Notes under the pieces: model-generated
Databases searched by the model: none
What the model was told of the DNA's origin: nothing
Seen by the model: the letters and a program-made list of their open reading frames with translations, nothing else
Shown here: piece by piece, positions 24,347 through 37,303 of the stretch
How the letters are laid out: the number at the start of each line of letters is the position of its first letter
How positions within the stretch are numbered: position 1 is the stretch's first letter
Made by a program: the position numbers and the translations under genes
NCBI RefSeq assembly: GCF_041260155.1
Contig: NC_091931.1
Span: 18,241,166 to 18,305,165 of the forward strand
Direction of reading: 5' to 3'
DNA length: 64,000 bases
Origin: Ptychodera flava
Lineage: Eukaryota > Hemichordata > Enteropneusta > Ptychoderidae

Positions 24347-24720
24347 TCAGAAGTTTTCTTTGACATGGCTCGAGTAATAGCACATGAAGGAAAAGCCGGG
24401 AATTTCCTCCTCTATTGGCTTTGGATTCTGATCTAAACTAGGATTATCAGTCACAAGTGGATTAGTAATGACCTTGTCCCCAGCAAGGTCGTTTCCAAGA
24501 AGAAGGTGAATCCCTTCAAAAGGCAAAAGAGGCCTAATACCTAAAGTCACAGGTCCAGAAACAAAGTCCGAAGACAAATAGACATTATGGAGAGGAACAG
24601 GAATGTAGTCATTACAATCTACCCCTTAATAAGAACTTTAGAACCTGAAAATGATTTTCAGAGAATGGCAGGGTATCTGCCAACAAAAGAGACTGGGAAG
24701 CCCCGGTATCTCTTAAAATT
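24347..24720 (-). pseudogene. Aspartic protease region of the Gmr1-like element
   Basis: The active-site motif RDTGASQS is encoded near 24695-24720 at the end of the gag frame. Protease-like sequence then resumes in another frame (24577-24347) with a LLLGNDLAG segment typical of the C-terminal part of gypsy proteases. The intervening frame change is consistent with one or two small indels. Confidence 0.7.
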
Positions 24721-25883
24721 TTGACAGGGGTAGCAGAAGACAAATCACTAGAAAGTGATATAAAACCATCGTGAATAAATGGTTCAAAAATACCCATAAT
24801 GCTATCTTGAGAAGAATTGACCTTGACCTCATTAATTGGGGAAAAGAGGGGTTTAACCTCAGAAAATGTGTTGCACACATTATTAGACTCTAATTGAGTT
24901 GATGAAGAAATAAAGCCGTTGGGCTTAGATCCACTTTGACCACTTTGACCTTCACGTTTTCTTTTCAATTTGAAACAATCTGACACTAAATGGCCGTCTT
25001 TCTTACAATAATTACAAGAAAGTGTACCAAACTTTTTGTCAGAAGGAGATTGAGACTTGGGATCTGATAATGTGGGAGTGTTACTTGAATTTTGTGAACT
25101 GTTGTCATTTGATTTCCTACTGTCCTTTGAAAAATTCTTGGAGGAGTTAAATTTACCTGCATTGTTTCTGTATGATGGTTTGCTGAGAAATGAAGATTTG
25201 TGGGTCAATGAATAACCATCGGCCAAACGTGCACCAACCTCTAATGTATCTGTCTTCTGCTCACTGATAAATGTCTTGATGTCACTCCGAATGCACCTTT
25301 TAAATTCCTCAATCAAAACAAGTTGTCGTAATTTTTCATAATTTTGACTGACCTTTTCAGAAGAACACCAACGATCAAACAGTTGTTCTTTTGTTCGAGC
25401 AAATTCAACATAAGTTTGATCCTTCACCTTCTCACAATCCCTAAATTTCTGACGGTAAGCTTCAGGCACCAACTCATAGCCCTTGAGAATTAATTCCTTC
25501 ACAGAATCATAATTTGAAGCCTGCTCTACTGACAACTGAATGTAAATTTCTCTGGCTTTACCCACCAAAGTACTCTGCAAAAGCATAGACCAGGACTCCT
25601 TAGGCCAATTCAGACTCTGAGCAATTTTCTCAAAATGAAGGAAATATTTATCAACATCCTTTTCTTGGAAAGGGGGAACTAACCTGAAATGCTTAGTGAT
25701 GTCAAAACCGTCTGAAGGGAAGAATTTTCCTGACTGTCCAAGCTCTAAACGTTTCATTTCTACCTGTAGTCGGCGCTCTGCTAATTCTCTTTCCTTTTCT
25801 TTTTCCTCTCTTTCTTTCTCTCTTATAAGTTTGTCTCTCTTCCATTTGCAATTCTTTTTCCTCTGTCTTTCTTCCATTTGCAA
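24612..25883 (-). pseudogene. Gag, main part, of the Gmr1-like element
   Basis: A 423-codon frame begins with a Lys/Glu/Arg-rich coiled-coil segment. A capsid-like region follows (FRLVPPFQEKDVDKYFLHFEK onward), then a Ser/Asn-rich linker and a single zinc knuckle CNYCKKDGHLVSDC (CX2CX4HX4C). The frame ends by running into the protease active-site region. The true N-terminus lies upstream at 27029, beyond the homopolymer expansion. Confidence 0.8.
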
Positions 25884-25977
25884 TTCTTTTCCCTCTGTCT
25901 TTCTTCCATTTCTATCTTCCTGCCTTTCTTTCTCTTCTCTCTTTCTTCCTTTTCTTCTTTTTTTTTTCTTTTTCTTC

Positions 25978-26743
<766 letters not shown>

Positions 26744-26757
26744 CTCATTTTTTATTT

Positions 26758-27029
26758 TTATTTCTTGATCTCCAAATTTGCCTGTATTTCTAATTCTAAT
26801 TTTCTGAGTTCAGAGGTAGACTCGGGCTCATAATCTTTCAGGGTAGATTCCTCAAATTGGCCTAAATCAATTAGATGTTTGCAATATGGTACTGTATTTC
26901 CCTCTTGTGCATAGATCTTTTGACTTCTACTTTAAGGAAATTGGCCAGTGTTATGAGGTCGTCTTTTCTGAGGGAATCAAATGTGTCCTGATAAAGGTCA
27001 GCCATTTCCTCTGGTTTAAATTCCGTCAT
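26758..27029 (-). pseudogene. Gag N-terminal part of the Gmr1-like element
   Basis: Translation from the ATG at 27029 gives a helical, acidic N-terminus (MTEFKPEEMADLYQDTF...). It is frameshifted near 26880, continues in the next frame, and stops at 26758-26760 just before the homopolymer. It lies about 90 bp downstream of the primer binding site, as expected for gag. Confidence 0.6.
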
Positions 27030-27116
27030 GATTAAATTTCGCTGAGTTCACGATGAACAGTTGTTTTGAAAAGGCTGGCAAAATGTTGTCAAAGGGCTCA
27101 AAATGCTCGTCTCTCA

Positions 27117-27128
27117 GACGAGCCCCCA
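27117..27128 (-). promoter_or_regulatory. Primer binding site, tRNA-Pro type
   Basis: On the minus strand TGGGGGCTCGTC begins 4 bases after the LTR end. It matches the first 12 bases of the primer site used by tRNA-Pro-primed retroelements; the following bases diverge. Confidence 0.65.
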
Positions 27129-27132
27129 ATTT

Positions 27133-27735
27133 TGTTACGTGCAGAGAAAACGAACAAAAGGGTGAACTCAGCAGTTTCCGTTTAAACAAAATTTATTACG
27201 AAAATAAAACTAATTGCTAAGTCAGGGATAGAATACAAGCTGTAAAAGTGTACAGACTACTTATCTCAGCTGGGACGGCAAAGCTCCAGTCTCAGAGTTG
27301 TAACAGTCAGTCGGATGAATGAACAGTCCTTTGGCTTGCAGGCTTGAAGTTGCACAAAGTCCACAGTATAAATCCAGCGTTGGCAGTGAAGGTCTTGAAA
27401 AGTCTTGAAAATTACTACTGCTGGAGTTTTCCAAAGACTCGAAGTAACACACAAGAGACACGATCCCAAAAGTCTGACTGCAAGCTGTGCATGTCCTTTT
27501 ATTTATACCCATGTGCTTACATAAGAGTATATAAGGACAATCTAGAACTTTTATTGACATGCTAATTACTGTTCTAAAATTCTCTCTCTTGCACAACTCA
27601 GTAAATTTCCAGAACATTCCAAACATGACTAATTGAATTCAAGGTTGTGAGGTCATGAAGGGCAGTGACCTTGAGAATGTTCTAGACTAATTGAACTCAG
27701 GTCATGATGAGTGTGTGAAAATGACCTACATAACA
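27133..27735 (-). repeat. 5' LTR of the Gmr1-like element
   Basis: The LTR is 603 bp, starting TGTTATGT and ending ACGTAACA on the minus strand. A TATAAATA box lies near 27500-27510 and an AATAAA signal at 27192-27197. The primer site follows directly. The outer flank (27736 onward) is the relic of acyltransferase unit 3, so the element inserted in or next to that unit. No second LTR is present to date it. Confidence 0.75.
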
Positions 27736-27772
27736 ACAGAAATTCAATAAATCCACAGAGCTAAATAAGTAG

Positions 27773-27808
<36 letters not shown>

Positions 27809-30690
27809 TAAGTAAGTAAGTAAGAAGTAACGGAGGTTAGTAGGTAAGTAAGCAAACAAGCAGGTAAGTAAGTAAATTAGTAATTATGTATTTACTGATT
27901 AATTACTAATTTACTAAATATTTAATAATTTCTATCGTGTAGCTCTCGCCAACATTAAAATACTGACTTTGTCGGAATATTACGTATTATAAAACAAAGA
28001 CGTCAGAAAATGGCGATATTTCCTGGCAATTAATGCTGCAATTCCTGATTTTGTTTGCTTTATTTGAAATTTACCCAACGCTGTGTCATGGTTGTGTTTG
28101 AAAGGCTTTATACCCAACATAGCTTTGTATTTGAGCATACTTTAATATGAGGAGGGAGGGGTGAAAATATACTGGTTTCTAAGCACAAAAAATGAAAATA
28201 TTAAAATGAAAGCTATTTACACGTGCCTTTTTAAAATTTAAATCATGACAGGTTTCTCTGAATGTTTTCAAACGTAAAGCTCATAAAAGTATCTCGTTTT
28301 GGGGTAGGTACAGTCGGAGAAGATATGATGCTTGGTCTTAGAGCAGACGTAATTTTCAGAATTTCCTTGACAAATAATTGTTTATCATGTGTACCTCCTT
28401 CGCCACTGACGTCATACACTTAACGGAGGTCTTCTTGACCTTGACCGTCTTATTGAGTATGGTTCGTACACGGCTTTTTTTCGCAGCAAAGAAAGTTATC
28501 ATTCTCTTAAAGAAGGTACATGATTTTGATGTCGAACGTGTTGACAGCGGTTCGTCAAGTGAAGCACTGCGTGAAGTTTGCTCTGTGGATCGGTCTGAGT
28601 CAGACGTAAGGTTACAATTCTGGCACCAGCGAGTGAAATTAAAGCAACGTCTATGTGAAAGAGAAGCTATGTACCCATGACATAACTGCATGGTAAACTG
28701 TATTTATCTCGGACAATTTTTTAGTTTTTCGGAAAGCCATAAGGCGAGAAATCATTATAGCGGCGCAATTAAGACTGTCGAAAGTGTACAGCCCGGCAAA
28801 CAAAGGAAACAAAATGTCGGACAAAATTACGTGGCGAAAATGGTAACCTACCTCAAGAGAGCACTCCCTCTACACGCATGTCACTAACGACCTCCAGGAT
28901 TACAGTCTCACGCCAGCCATCGAGTCGTCTGCTGCTATCCCTCGATCAAATGTCTTAAGTGTCAGATACCCTATGAATCAATATGTGAATCAAGGACGTT
29001 TACTTTTAGTGCAAGGGCAAAACACCGCTATCAAACAGCTCGTTTTTGTTTGAGCACTATGGCTGCCAGAGTCGCAGGTCGCAGGTCGTGACCGGATTTC
29101 CATACTGTCAGAGTGCGTGACCATTTAAGGTGGCGTTGCACTTACCCAACACAGTTTTTTCCGAAGGAATATTTTCATCAAAGTTGACAAGGAAAACCCC
29201 TAATACTATATATTTTCAAACAGCAGAGAATGTAAAGTTTAGTATTGTAGCAATAGTTCACAAAAAGGACGAAGGATGTACACATTTAGGGGTAGAAAAC
29301 CTCAATTTTGATATTAATGATAAAAATTAATTTAAGTAAAAAACTTGACACTATTTTCTGAAATTCAATATTTCACTGGGAACAAGAGTATATGTAGGAA
29401 AAGATTACTATTTTATTTTGCACTATCTATCCTCATTCTAACATTGCAGGGGTTGAAAGACTGACACTCCAAAATGTTAATAAAATCAGGATAAAGCAGA
29501 ATTAAAATGCCTCTTATTCAAAATATAAGACGCTTATTGTCAAACAAAATATCGATTTTGTTCAGTAGTATTTAAAGAAAATAATATGAAAATTTAAAAT
29601 TGACCGAGCCAGAGTGGGGTTCAATTACTTTGAAATCTTGAACTTGGGAGAAAAGAGAAGTCAGGAAATCAGATTATTTAAACATAAATATGAATAAATA
29701 TACACTTCTTTCTCACCAAACGTACGACTACTCTACAAGCTAAAAGGTGAACCCAACCAATAATTTAATCTTGGGTTAACAAATCACTTAAAATTGAATA
29801 AATCTTGGTGGAAACATCACTGCTTCACAAATTATCACAAGACATCAGGTAGTAAACGAACACGGGATGTGTGGGCTCGACAAACACTTTAAACCTTAAC
29901 TGGGTTTTGGATAACATAGCTCTATGTGAGGTTGACGTATTCTTTCACACCGTATATGCGCCTCGAAAATGAATGACTTCAACTTTTGCTTAAACTTTTC
30001 TCAAGGAATATTTCAACAATTTTCGTTCAAAATCATAAAAATCACGGGTTACCGTGCAATTTTGGTACTAGAGGCACAAATTATCCAAGATTTACCGATA
30101 TTTGAAATTCAAAATGGCCGCCATCCTGTGTTGACTCTATGGAGAAAAACTAAGACGATGAAAGTTTTCTTTCTCCAAGAGCTTTAAAATGAGAACCCAC
30201 CAGTGGTAGATCAGAATAGTATTATAGAAATTTGAGAGTCCGATCTTTTATCTGTCCTCGAGGCGCGTTCTACCTTAATTGCCGACTAAGTATACCTTGC
30301 TTTAGAGCCGAATACAGTTCCATGGAAGTAAAACATCTGTTTTTAGAAATTCTGTTGAAGGTTGAGAACGTATTATGCATATATTGCATTTTCAATTACT
30401 TGTATTCAGCAGAATCAAAGCGATGCGTTCACCAAATCACATCGAAGTCAGAGAAAGGTATTAAATGAGATAGAGTAAATACGCCCTACGTGATTAATCC
30501 GAGCAGTTCAAAGCTAGAATTTGTATCTATCAGTCACAGTATTCTGGTGTGACTAATTTATGTCAAAGAAATTGAGGCAGGCTAATATTTATGAGTCTTC
30601 CAAATAAAAAAATTATTTAACACGAATATAACAACTATTCGTACCATATACAGATCTGAATTATGTATAATAAGTATTTAAGGTGTTCCG
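27736..30690. repeat. Segmental duplication, unit 3 (relic without a gene)
   Basis: The sequence immediately beyond the LTR (ACAGAAATTCAATAAATCCACAGAG) matches the region just upstream of the coding exon of gene B at about 19185-19210. It is followed by the same AAGT microsatellite and then by the upstream block seen at 10709-13950, including TGACGTCA near 28406. The segment at 29940-30280 matches the gene-flanking repeat at 3090-3500. The acyltransferase coding exon itself is missing, its place being taken by the truncated retrotransposon. Confidence 0.7.
27765..27880. repeat. AAGT microsatellite at the array position
   Basis: This is an imperfect (AAGT)n tract. Shorter versions occupy the same place in unit 1 (about 5874-5905) and unit 2 (about 19206-19232), directly 5' of the acyltransferase start. 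The expansion occurred in unit 3. Confidence 0.85.
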
Positions 30691-31049
30691 TCATATTTTG
30701 ACTTTGTGACATGTGAAAAAAACCCCGATGAAATCAGCAATTTCCTCTAAAACGAAATTTGTTTAAAACGAGATATGAACTGTAAATGCTCACGTGTTTC
30801 ATTATATATTGCAGTTATGTGTAATTTGAACCTTTGCCACATGTTTGCAACTTCATTGAAGTATTATGATCAACATAATGAACAATATTCACCACAGAAT
30901 AACTCTATAGGTCATTATGTATTCAAATACGCAATTAGCTGAAATAGAAATAATTATTTTCTTTGACTGCTGTCATTGCATCACCTCTTTATATAGCAAG
31001 TGTAATTGCCTCTTGTCAAGTCCTTCAAACTATATATTCAAAACTTTGA

Positions 31050-31715
31050 AAGCTCATTTGCAAACTATAAATTAGCTGACATGAAAACTTAAGTGCAAAA
31101 TTACTTCCAATATTGGTATAACCTGGTATAATCATCAATGTACATAGCATGTTATGCCACTTTGATCAAATAAATCTAAGTATATATCCCTAATTTAGAA
31201 ACGTTCATTAAATACACAAATTAGGGATTGGCTGAAGGAAAAATGCTTAATGCCTTTCAATAATGTATGTCTACATAATAGTATAGCTATATCTTTAATG
31301 TGCATATCAAGTTTCATCAATTCCGGTCAAGTAAATTCAAATATATATCCCTAATTTACAAATTCATTAAATATGCACATTAGGAGCTAGATGAAGTAAA
31401 AATGCTTAATGACTTTCAGTATCGTCGTATCATAGTATCTTTAATGTACATAGCAAGTTTCGTCAACTTTGGTCTAGTTAATACAGATAAATATCCCTGA
31501 TTATGAAAGTTCATTAAATATGCAAATAAGGAATTGACTGAAGTAAAATGCTTAATGACATTTAATAATGTTCTATCATAGTAACTTTAATGTACATAGC
31601 CAGTTTCGTCAACTTTGGTCTCGTTATTTCAGATAAATACCCCTCATTAGGAAAGTTCATAAAATATGCAAATTAGGAATTGGCTGAAGTAAAAATGCTT
31701 AGTGACATAGAGAAC
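31050..31715. repeat. Tandem repeat, unit about 145-160 bp
   Basis: At least four diverged direct copies are present. Phrases such as TTCATTAAATATGCAAATTAGG recur at about 31205, 31365, 31509 and 31650, together with TTTAATGTACATAGC and TTTCGTCAACTTTGGTC. The unit is A/T-rich and non-coding. The last copy runs directly into an LTR fragment. Confidence 0.8.
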
Positions 31716-32050
31716 AAACTGAAAAAGTTTACAGGCTACTTATCTCAGCTGGGACGGTACAAAACTCCAGAGTTGAGTCAGGCACTGAGACAAAGTGAAC
31801 AGTCCTTTGGCTTTCTTGAAGGACTGAGCTTGTGCAAAATCCACAGAATAAATCCAGCGTTACTGTGAAGGTGTTGAAAAGTCTTGGAATTAACACTGCT
31901 GGAGTTTCTAAAGTCTTGTAGTAACACGTCAGAGACACCATTCCAAAAGTCTAACTGAAAACTGTGCGGTTCCAGTATTTATACTTTAATATTTATGTAA
32001 GAGGATATAAGAACATTCTAAAACTGGGGGTACATAGAGATGTTTTCATT
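31715..32050 (-). repeat. Fragment of a Gmr1-like LTR
   Basis: The sequence is similar to 27243-27560 of the 5' LTR, in the same orientation. It includes the CTACTTATCTCAGCTGGGACGG segment, AACAGTCCTTTGGCTT and the TATA-containing part. Both LTR ends are missing. It is either a solo LTR remnant or a deletion product. Confidence 0.75.
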
Positions 32051-32059
32051 GATATTTGG

Positions 32060-32930
32060 TATTTACTTTACTGACTAAAATTGATTCGAATGTGTTTCAA
32101 GTCAGCGGCAGGTTAAATTTTCAGTTTGTTATTTTCACCTTACACTAGCTGTACCTACAACATGTTTGAGCTCGTCAAAGTGCGCGAAAGTGGCGTCTGT
32201 CCATCCAACAATATTTGCCACACGGTTATGTTATCGTAGCAATTTGCGAATATGGCGAGGGTTTTGTATACATCAAATACTGAAAACACCTTTGAAAAAC
32301 CTGTTGCAACTCACGTTTATTTCATCTAACAATTTATTTTCCCTGATAATCTCATGATTCATTGAAAAATAGTAGTTTGCTATTATTACTGAGTAAGATA
32401 ATCTTATCTATGTTATCTTTGACAATAACATATTTTGTAGCAGTTATTTCTTTCTGATTGCTCCTAAGGGTATCAAAAATTTCTTTTATATTAACAGGGA
32501 AATCCTATCCCCCTCTAGTCACTCCCACTCTGCCTTTGTCCTGCTTTCTTCTTCGCTTATTAAACAGATTTCTTCACCTGAAAGACATTCTAATGAAAAG
32601 CCCAAATTGGTCGACAGGTGATTGTACAAATGGAATTTATCTTTAATGACAAAATCGAGTGAAAGCAGAATTTACATAATAAGTATAACTTTTGAAGAAA
32701 ACACTTACAAAATACAATACAATTACAAACGATTGTTAATCAATCTTGTAAATCCTTCACTAATTTTGACGTGACGGACGAAGAACACCATGATCTCTTC
32801 CGTACCGTCGGTCTTGACACCGTGGACCTGATATCGATTCTGTTGGTTTTTTGTTCACGAAGTTTAACCAAATTTTTCCATGTCGATGCCGGGTTTGAAG
32901 TAAACCCCGATCAGGCGCCATGTTGCAGTG
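32060..32930. other. Intergenic, no gene recognised
   Basis: This is the downstream (3') flank of the first START gene. I see no further exon and no clear transposon ends. The 3' untranslated region of the START gene probably lies here, but I could not choose a polyadenylation site. Confidence 0.4.
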
Positions 32931-32933
32931 ACG

Positions 32934-34845
32934 TCATACCTTACCCTCGTTTATTAATTGCATAGTTGTCTTTATGTGGGTGGTGATGGACCCCGGTGTA
33001 AACTGCTCCACTAGTTTCTGCGGGAAGAGCTTGGCGTCAGATTGCGAGAAACCAACCACGCGGCACTTATTCGGCTCCCTGGAGTTGCAAATAAAAAATG
33101 TAGAGAAAGCACAAATATAGGTGACTAAGGAATATTTTCCCCAAAGATACAAGCGTCGCATTAACTTATTCCTAGTTGATCAGCCGATGCCTGACATTCA
33201 CACACATGCTTGTTGAGAGTGGCTCTGGGTCTCAAGCGACATGACTCCGTTTAAAAGGTAACGCAAGCTTACCCATCGATGGCGTAGATGAATCGGCCTG
33301 ATGGATATGAGATGGCCCTAATAAGATCGGGTTTCTCGGGACACTTCGGATGTTCAACGTTACCGTCTGAAAATAAGAAAAGAAAAAAATTACCAGCTAT
33401 ACGGTGTCAATTTCAGCGACATTGTGACGTCAAACGAATGTGTGGAGGATACAGCTCCACACATGAAAACTGTTTTTCATGTTTCTAGGGATTCTTTTTG
33501 TGTGTGTTTGTGTGTGGTATTGCAAAACTATGAGATATAACACTGTCCCGTGACGCCATGATAGGGGATGGACTTGTACACATCAAAACTATATTTGTGT
33601 GAACAGCGGGCACTTCGGTATGTGAAGCGGCCGATAATGCTGCGCTGATACGTCGACATGCAAAACAGTTTTTTATATTTACGGACGAATCAATGATGTA
33701 ACGTGACACTATTTTCCAGTTATGATTTCCAAAAGGAATGAAATTATACCAAATCTCTAGAAAGTGTTTTTTAATCCTCCCAAACAAATCCAGACTTCGT
33801 CAACAAATCAGGTGATCTCTATGAAGCCGTGTGCTAAATTTTTAAGCAATTTGACTAGCATTTTTTTCAACTATGACTTTTACGAAAAGCGTGAAAAATT
33901 GCCCCAAAATTTTGCATTTTTCATCACATTAGACTAACTCTGACTCAAGTCATCAACAGAAACCTAGTGTACCAAATTTAAAAGAAGTCAGACAAGTGTA
34001 TACCGATACACATTGTCCCAACATACCATAATGCATATTTCGTCATCAAATTTTACGCAGAGGGAGGTCATTCCCAAATCTGCATACCAAACTTGCATAT
34101 CAAATTCAAAGTAATTTGACGAAAAGACCCTGGGAAGAAGTCTATTGTTGACAAACGACAGACGGGCGACTGACGGAAGGTCGATCGACGCACAATCAAA
34201 CCATCTGATACTTATAACCTTCCCGTCGCTGGCAGCTGAGACAAAAATTAACATACGTCGTGTGTTTGAAAGTAATGTGAAATTGTTAACACGTCATGTC
34301 ATTTACATTCTGACAGAAATGGAAACGGTGCAGCTAATGTTGCGAGATAGCGCCACATTGAGACATAAATGTCACGGAATTACATTAAACGTTGGAATTC
34401 CCTGTTTTTGCTTCATAGTCAAATAATGCCAGTGCGTTGTCCCCATTAAGGTAAACAATGGGTGGTAAGTACTGTTGTCGCATTGTCCATTTGGTGAATA
34501 CAACAAAAACATGACCTACGGTACACGCAGTAGACGTTCCGGTCATCGAACTTATATTTCTGCATGACATTTATAAACTCCCTGGGCGATATAAGTCCCA
34601 TCATCACACTCTTGCTAACTGATCTGAACACCACAATATTCTGAAACAAATCGAAAGAATATTAAAGTTTTTTATCTGTTGTTTTTTGACAGAGTTTTTT
34701 ACAAGAAAATGATTCGAAAAAAGTCATCTTGTTCCTATCACTATTATATTTGTTTCTCTCCCAAGCACACACGTCAAATTGCTCATCGCCGGCCTCTGTC
34801 GTTCAAAGTGCCTTAAAACTTTTCGGATCTCCCCATTTGTCTGTT

Positions 34846-34928
<83 letters not shown>

Positions 34929-36909
34929 TCATAACAGCATATCTAATGTAGTCACAGGTAAAAAAATGCAAGTTATCCAGAAAAACGCTTCATCGATGCC
35001 GTTTATAGCCGTAACTTTCAATTACATTTTGTTGTTGTCGTCGTAGAAAAGAGTAGATCTTCTTGGTCTGATCTTCAAGAAATACTATGTAGAAATACAA
35101 GTACAAGCCTTTCAATTATTCCGAGCATCGCGGTGTACATTGCGAACCACAGACGAAGGAATTATAATCAAGAACAGAATTCAGTGTCCAAACAATAATA
35201 TCGGACATTAAATATATACACACTGTGCTTGCAAGTTGAAGATGAGCCATTTCGACACTCATGATTTTTTAACTTAGAGCAAGAATAAAATGTTTTACAA
35301 ACTGAACAGAAGTGATGGGAAAAAACATCAAAATACACCAAAAGTTAGGGCTAATTCGACAGTAAATTGACAGAACTTACATCGTCATAGCTCTCGACGA
35401 CTTCCAGCTCTGCCAGGTGTTTATTTATTTTGAGAACAAAAGCCAGGTCCGCGGTTAGCTCAACAGCCTTTTCTGGAGACGTATTGAATATGAAGTCTGA
35501 TCTATATCTGTAAATATTTATGACAGGCGCGATCGTTATCATCATCATCATCACCATAACAATCATCATCATTATCATCATTGAATGATGCTCAAATTAG
35601 TTTATATATCCATTCAACTTGTATCACTGCAGCGAGAACGCTTACTGCCATCTTGTGAAATTGTGAAGAGATCTGTCCACAACGCTTCTATGTAAGCTTA
35701 AGATAGTCTGAAAATCGAGTCACATGATCATGAACAAGAAATGTCAAAAGTAAATTAGCGAATTACCAATGCGATGGTTTAACGTAAATCGCAATGCACA
35801 TAAAGTTCATTGATAAATTTACATAGCTTTAGAACAGATGATGATCATGCTCCAATTAGTCTTTTATGAAGAGCAAAGCGTCAATTCTGCCGATAATTGG
35901 ACTAGCTCACGGTATCAGAGTGCCTACGAGCGATAGGTTATCTTTATTTCATCCTTCACTTACATTATCCCGTCGAATTCACGTGAGCGCTTTGTGGATA
36001 GTTTGAGTTCACCCTGAAATATGAACAAACATGACATCACTGACTTTTGAATAGTCAAGGGCGTTCCGCTGTCAAGACTTAAATGGATCAGGCGTCTCGC
36101 AAACCAAGCAGAGGGGTATCACGTTGTAGGGAATGCTGTTTGTAATTAGTACTTGTATCGGCGGTTGCTTAGCTATAGAGTGACGGTATAATCAACGTTC
36201 GTCGTAATGATTGCCAGGCAGTGACTGGTGGCGTTTAATTTCCGAATAATGGTATCTTCAGACTGTACAAGCAGACCCGGGGGCCTTACTATTCTTTGAT
36301 TACCCATGGTCATATGATTACATATCGAATAGCAATAGGGGGATAGTAATTGAAAGTATCGTGTTAAAGATAAGGCAATTATGACATTTTTGCCTGTTCT
36401 ATGCAGAATCGGGAGGTTTATTGGTCTTGAATACTTAACATACAGTAATTCTCGGCCTCTGAAAGTAGCCTTTACATGTTCGACATGCATTGTCATCGTG
36501 GACAATTGAAATTTTCTACGTGTCTAGACCTGAACTCTTTTGCCTGAATGATCCGATGGTGCATTATTATATCTGTACTGCATTCGTACAGCCAGACAGA
36601 GTACACAGATCCCAGTATGTACATGAAGTGTGCAGCCATAGACCCTCGTTTTACTCGAGGGTCAATGGTTCAGCAGATTAGAGATAAGGAGGGGCAATTC
36701 CGCGTTGTTGAAGTGTTGGAATGAACCGGTTTTTTTTCACAAGGGAAAAGAACCGTAATGGTGAGCAGATTTACTGAAGTTTCTCATGACACCAGCTTTG
36801 TACTGTTCATACTTACGTCATCCTTGTGTAATTTCCAGTCCGTGTCTTTCTCGTAGACCAGCAGCTTCTCGCGGTAGCCGTCGAGAATCGCCTTGTAGTC
36901 CGTTGTCAT
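32934..36909 (-). CDS. START-domain lipid-transfer protein, STARD5-like, gene 1 (6 exons)
   Basis: Coding exons in transcription order are 36909-36817, 36013-35964, 35507-35381, 34640-34520, 33366-33273 and 33078-32934. All introns are GT-AG and the joined length is exactly 210 codons including TGA, giving 209 residues against 213 for human STARD5. The product is a stand-alone START domain, a hydrophobic-cup fold that binds a single lipid such as a sterol in the cytosol. Recognisable family features are the N-terminal KLLVYEKDTDWK, GLISPREFI in exon 4, the VEHPKCPEKPDLIRA block in exon 5 (family pattern VEHPxCPPKP), and the C-terminal TPGSITTHIKT amphipathic helix. There is no targeting peptide. 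The intron phases match gene 2. Dispersed repeat R lies in the intron between exons 4 and 5, and a CT microsatellite lies between exons 3 and 4. STARD4 or STARD6 relatives are alternatives for the exact orthology. Confidence 0.9.
33510..34140. repeat. Dispersed repeat R, copy 2 (in a START gene intron)
   Basis: The sequence is similar to 14505-15235 in the same orientation, sharing TATGAAGCGGCC and the long run matching 14890-15110. It lies wholly in the fourth intron of START gene 1 and does not touch the splice sites. Confidence 0.6.
34849..34925. repeat. CT microsatellite
   Basis: A pure (CT)n tract of about 77 bp in intron 3 of START gene 1. Confidence 0.97.
35530..35582. repeat. ATC-type imperfect microsatellite
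   Basis: Imperfect ATC repeats lie just upstream of exon 3 of START gene 1 on the coding strand. Confidence 0.8.
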
Positions 36910-37227
36910 GGTGGAACTGAGAACACCGGAACGGATTTGGTTCTGCTTTGTTATTAACACCAATGGGTAACTTTCCGTCGAACCTGAGAGTCAGTACAAC
37001 GGATCAGCTTTGGGTGGGTCAGAAGGCGAATCAAGATGCCAAGATTTCCTGAATCGCACAGACCTGCAATATTGCACTTGGAGACCCGGGTTGCAGACTT
37101 GCAGCGATATAAACCCGGTGCTGTTACGAAGTAGGGCACGCCCATAATTTTAAGGCGGTGTGGGTAGATTTGGAATTCCACGATCTAAGTTGCAAACATC
37201 AAAGGTAATAGCCGCACATGGCACAAA

Positions 37228-37230
<3 letters not shown>

Positions 37231-37299
<69 letters not shown>
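37231..37299. repeat. TA microsatellite
   Basis: A pure (TA)n tract of about 69 bp lies upstream of START gene 1. Frames through it give alternating Tyr-Ile and are not genes. Confidence 0.97.

Positions 37300-37303
<4 letters not shown>

Noticed and set aside
28356..28691. A 111-codon frame in unit 3 and its counterpart at 20937-21263
   Set aside because: Nucleotide similarity is shared among units but the protein frames are not conserved. It is more likely duplicated non-coding DNA.
27736..30690. A third acyltransferase gene in unit 3
   Set aside because: Only the upstream non-coding part of the unit is present. No segment of the coding exon could be found next to it.
31050..31715. A CRISPR-like array suggested by regularly spaced repeats
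   Set aside because: The genome is eukaryotic and whole units of about 150 bp are repeated, with no short repeat and unique spacer pattern.
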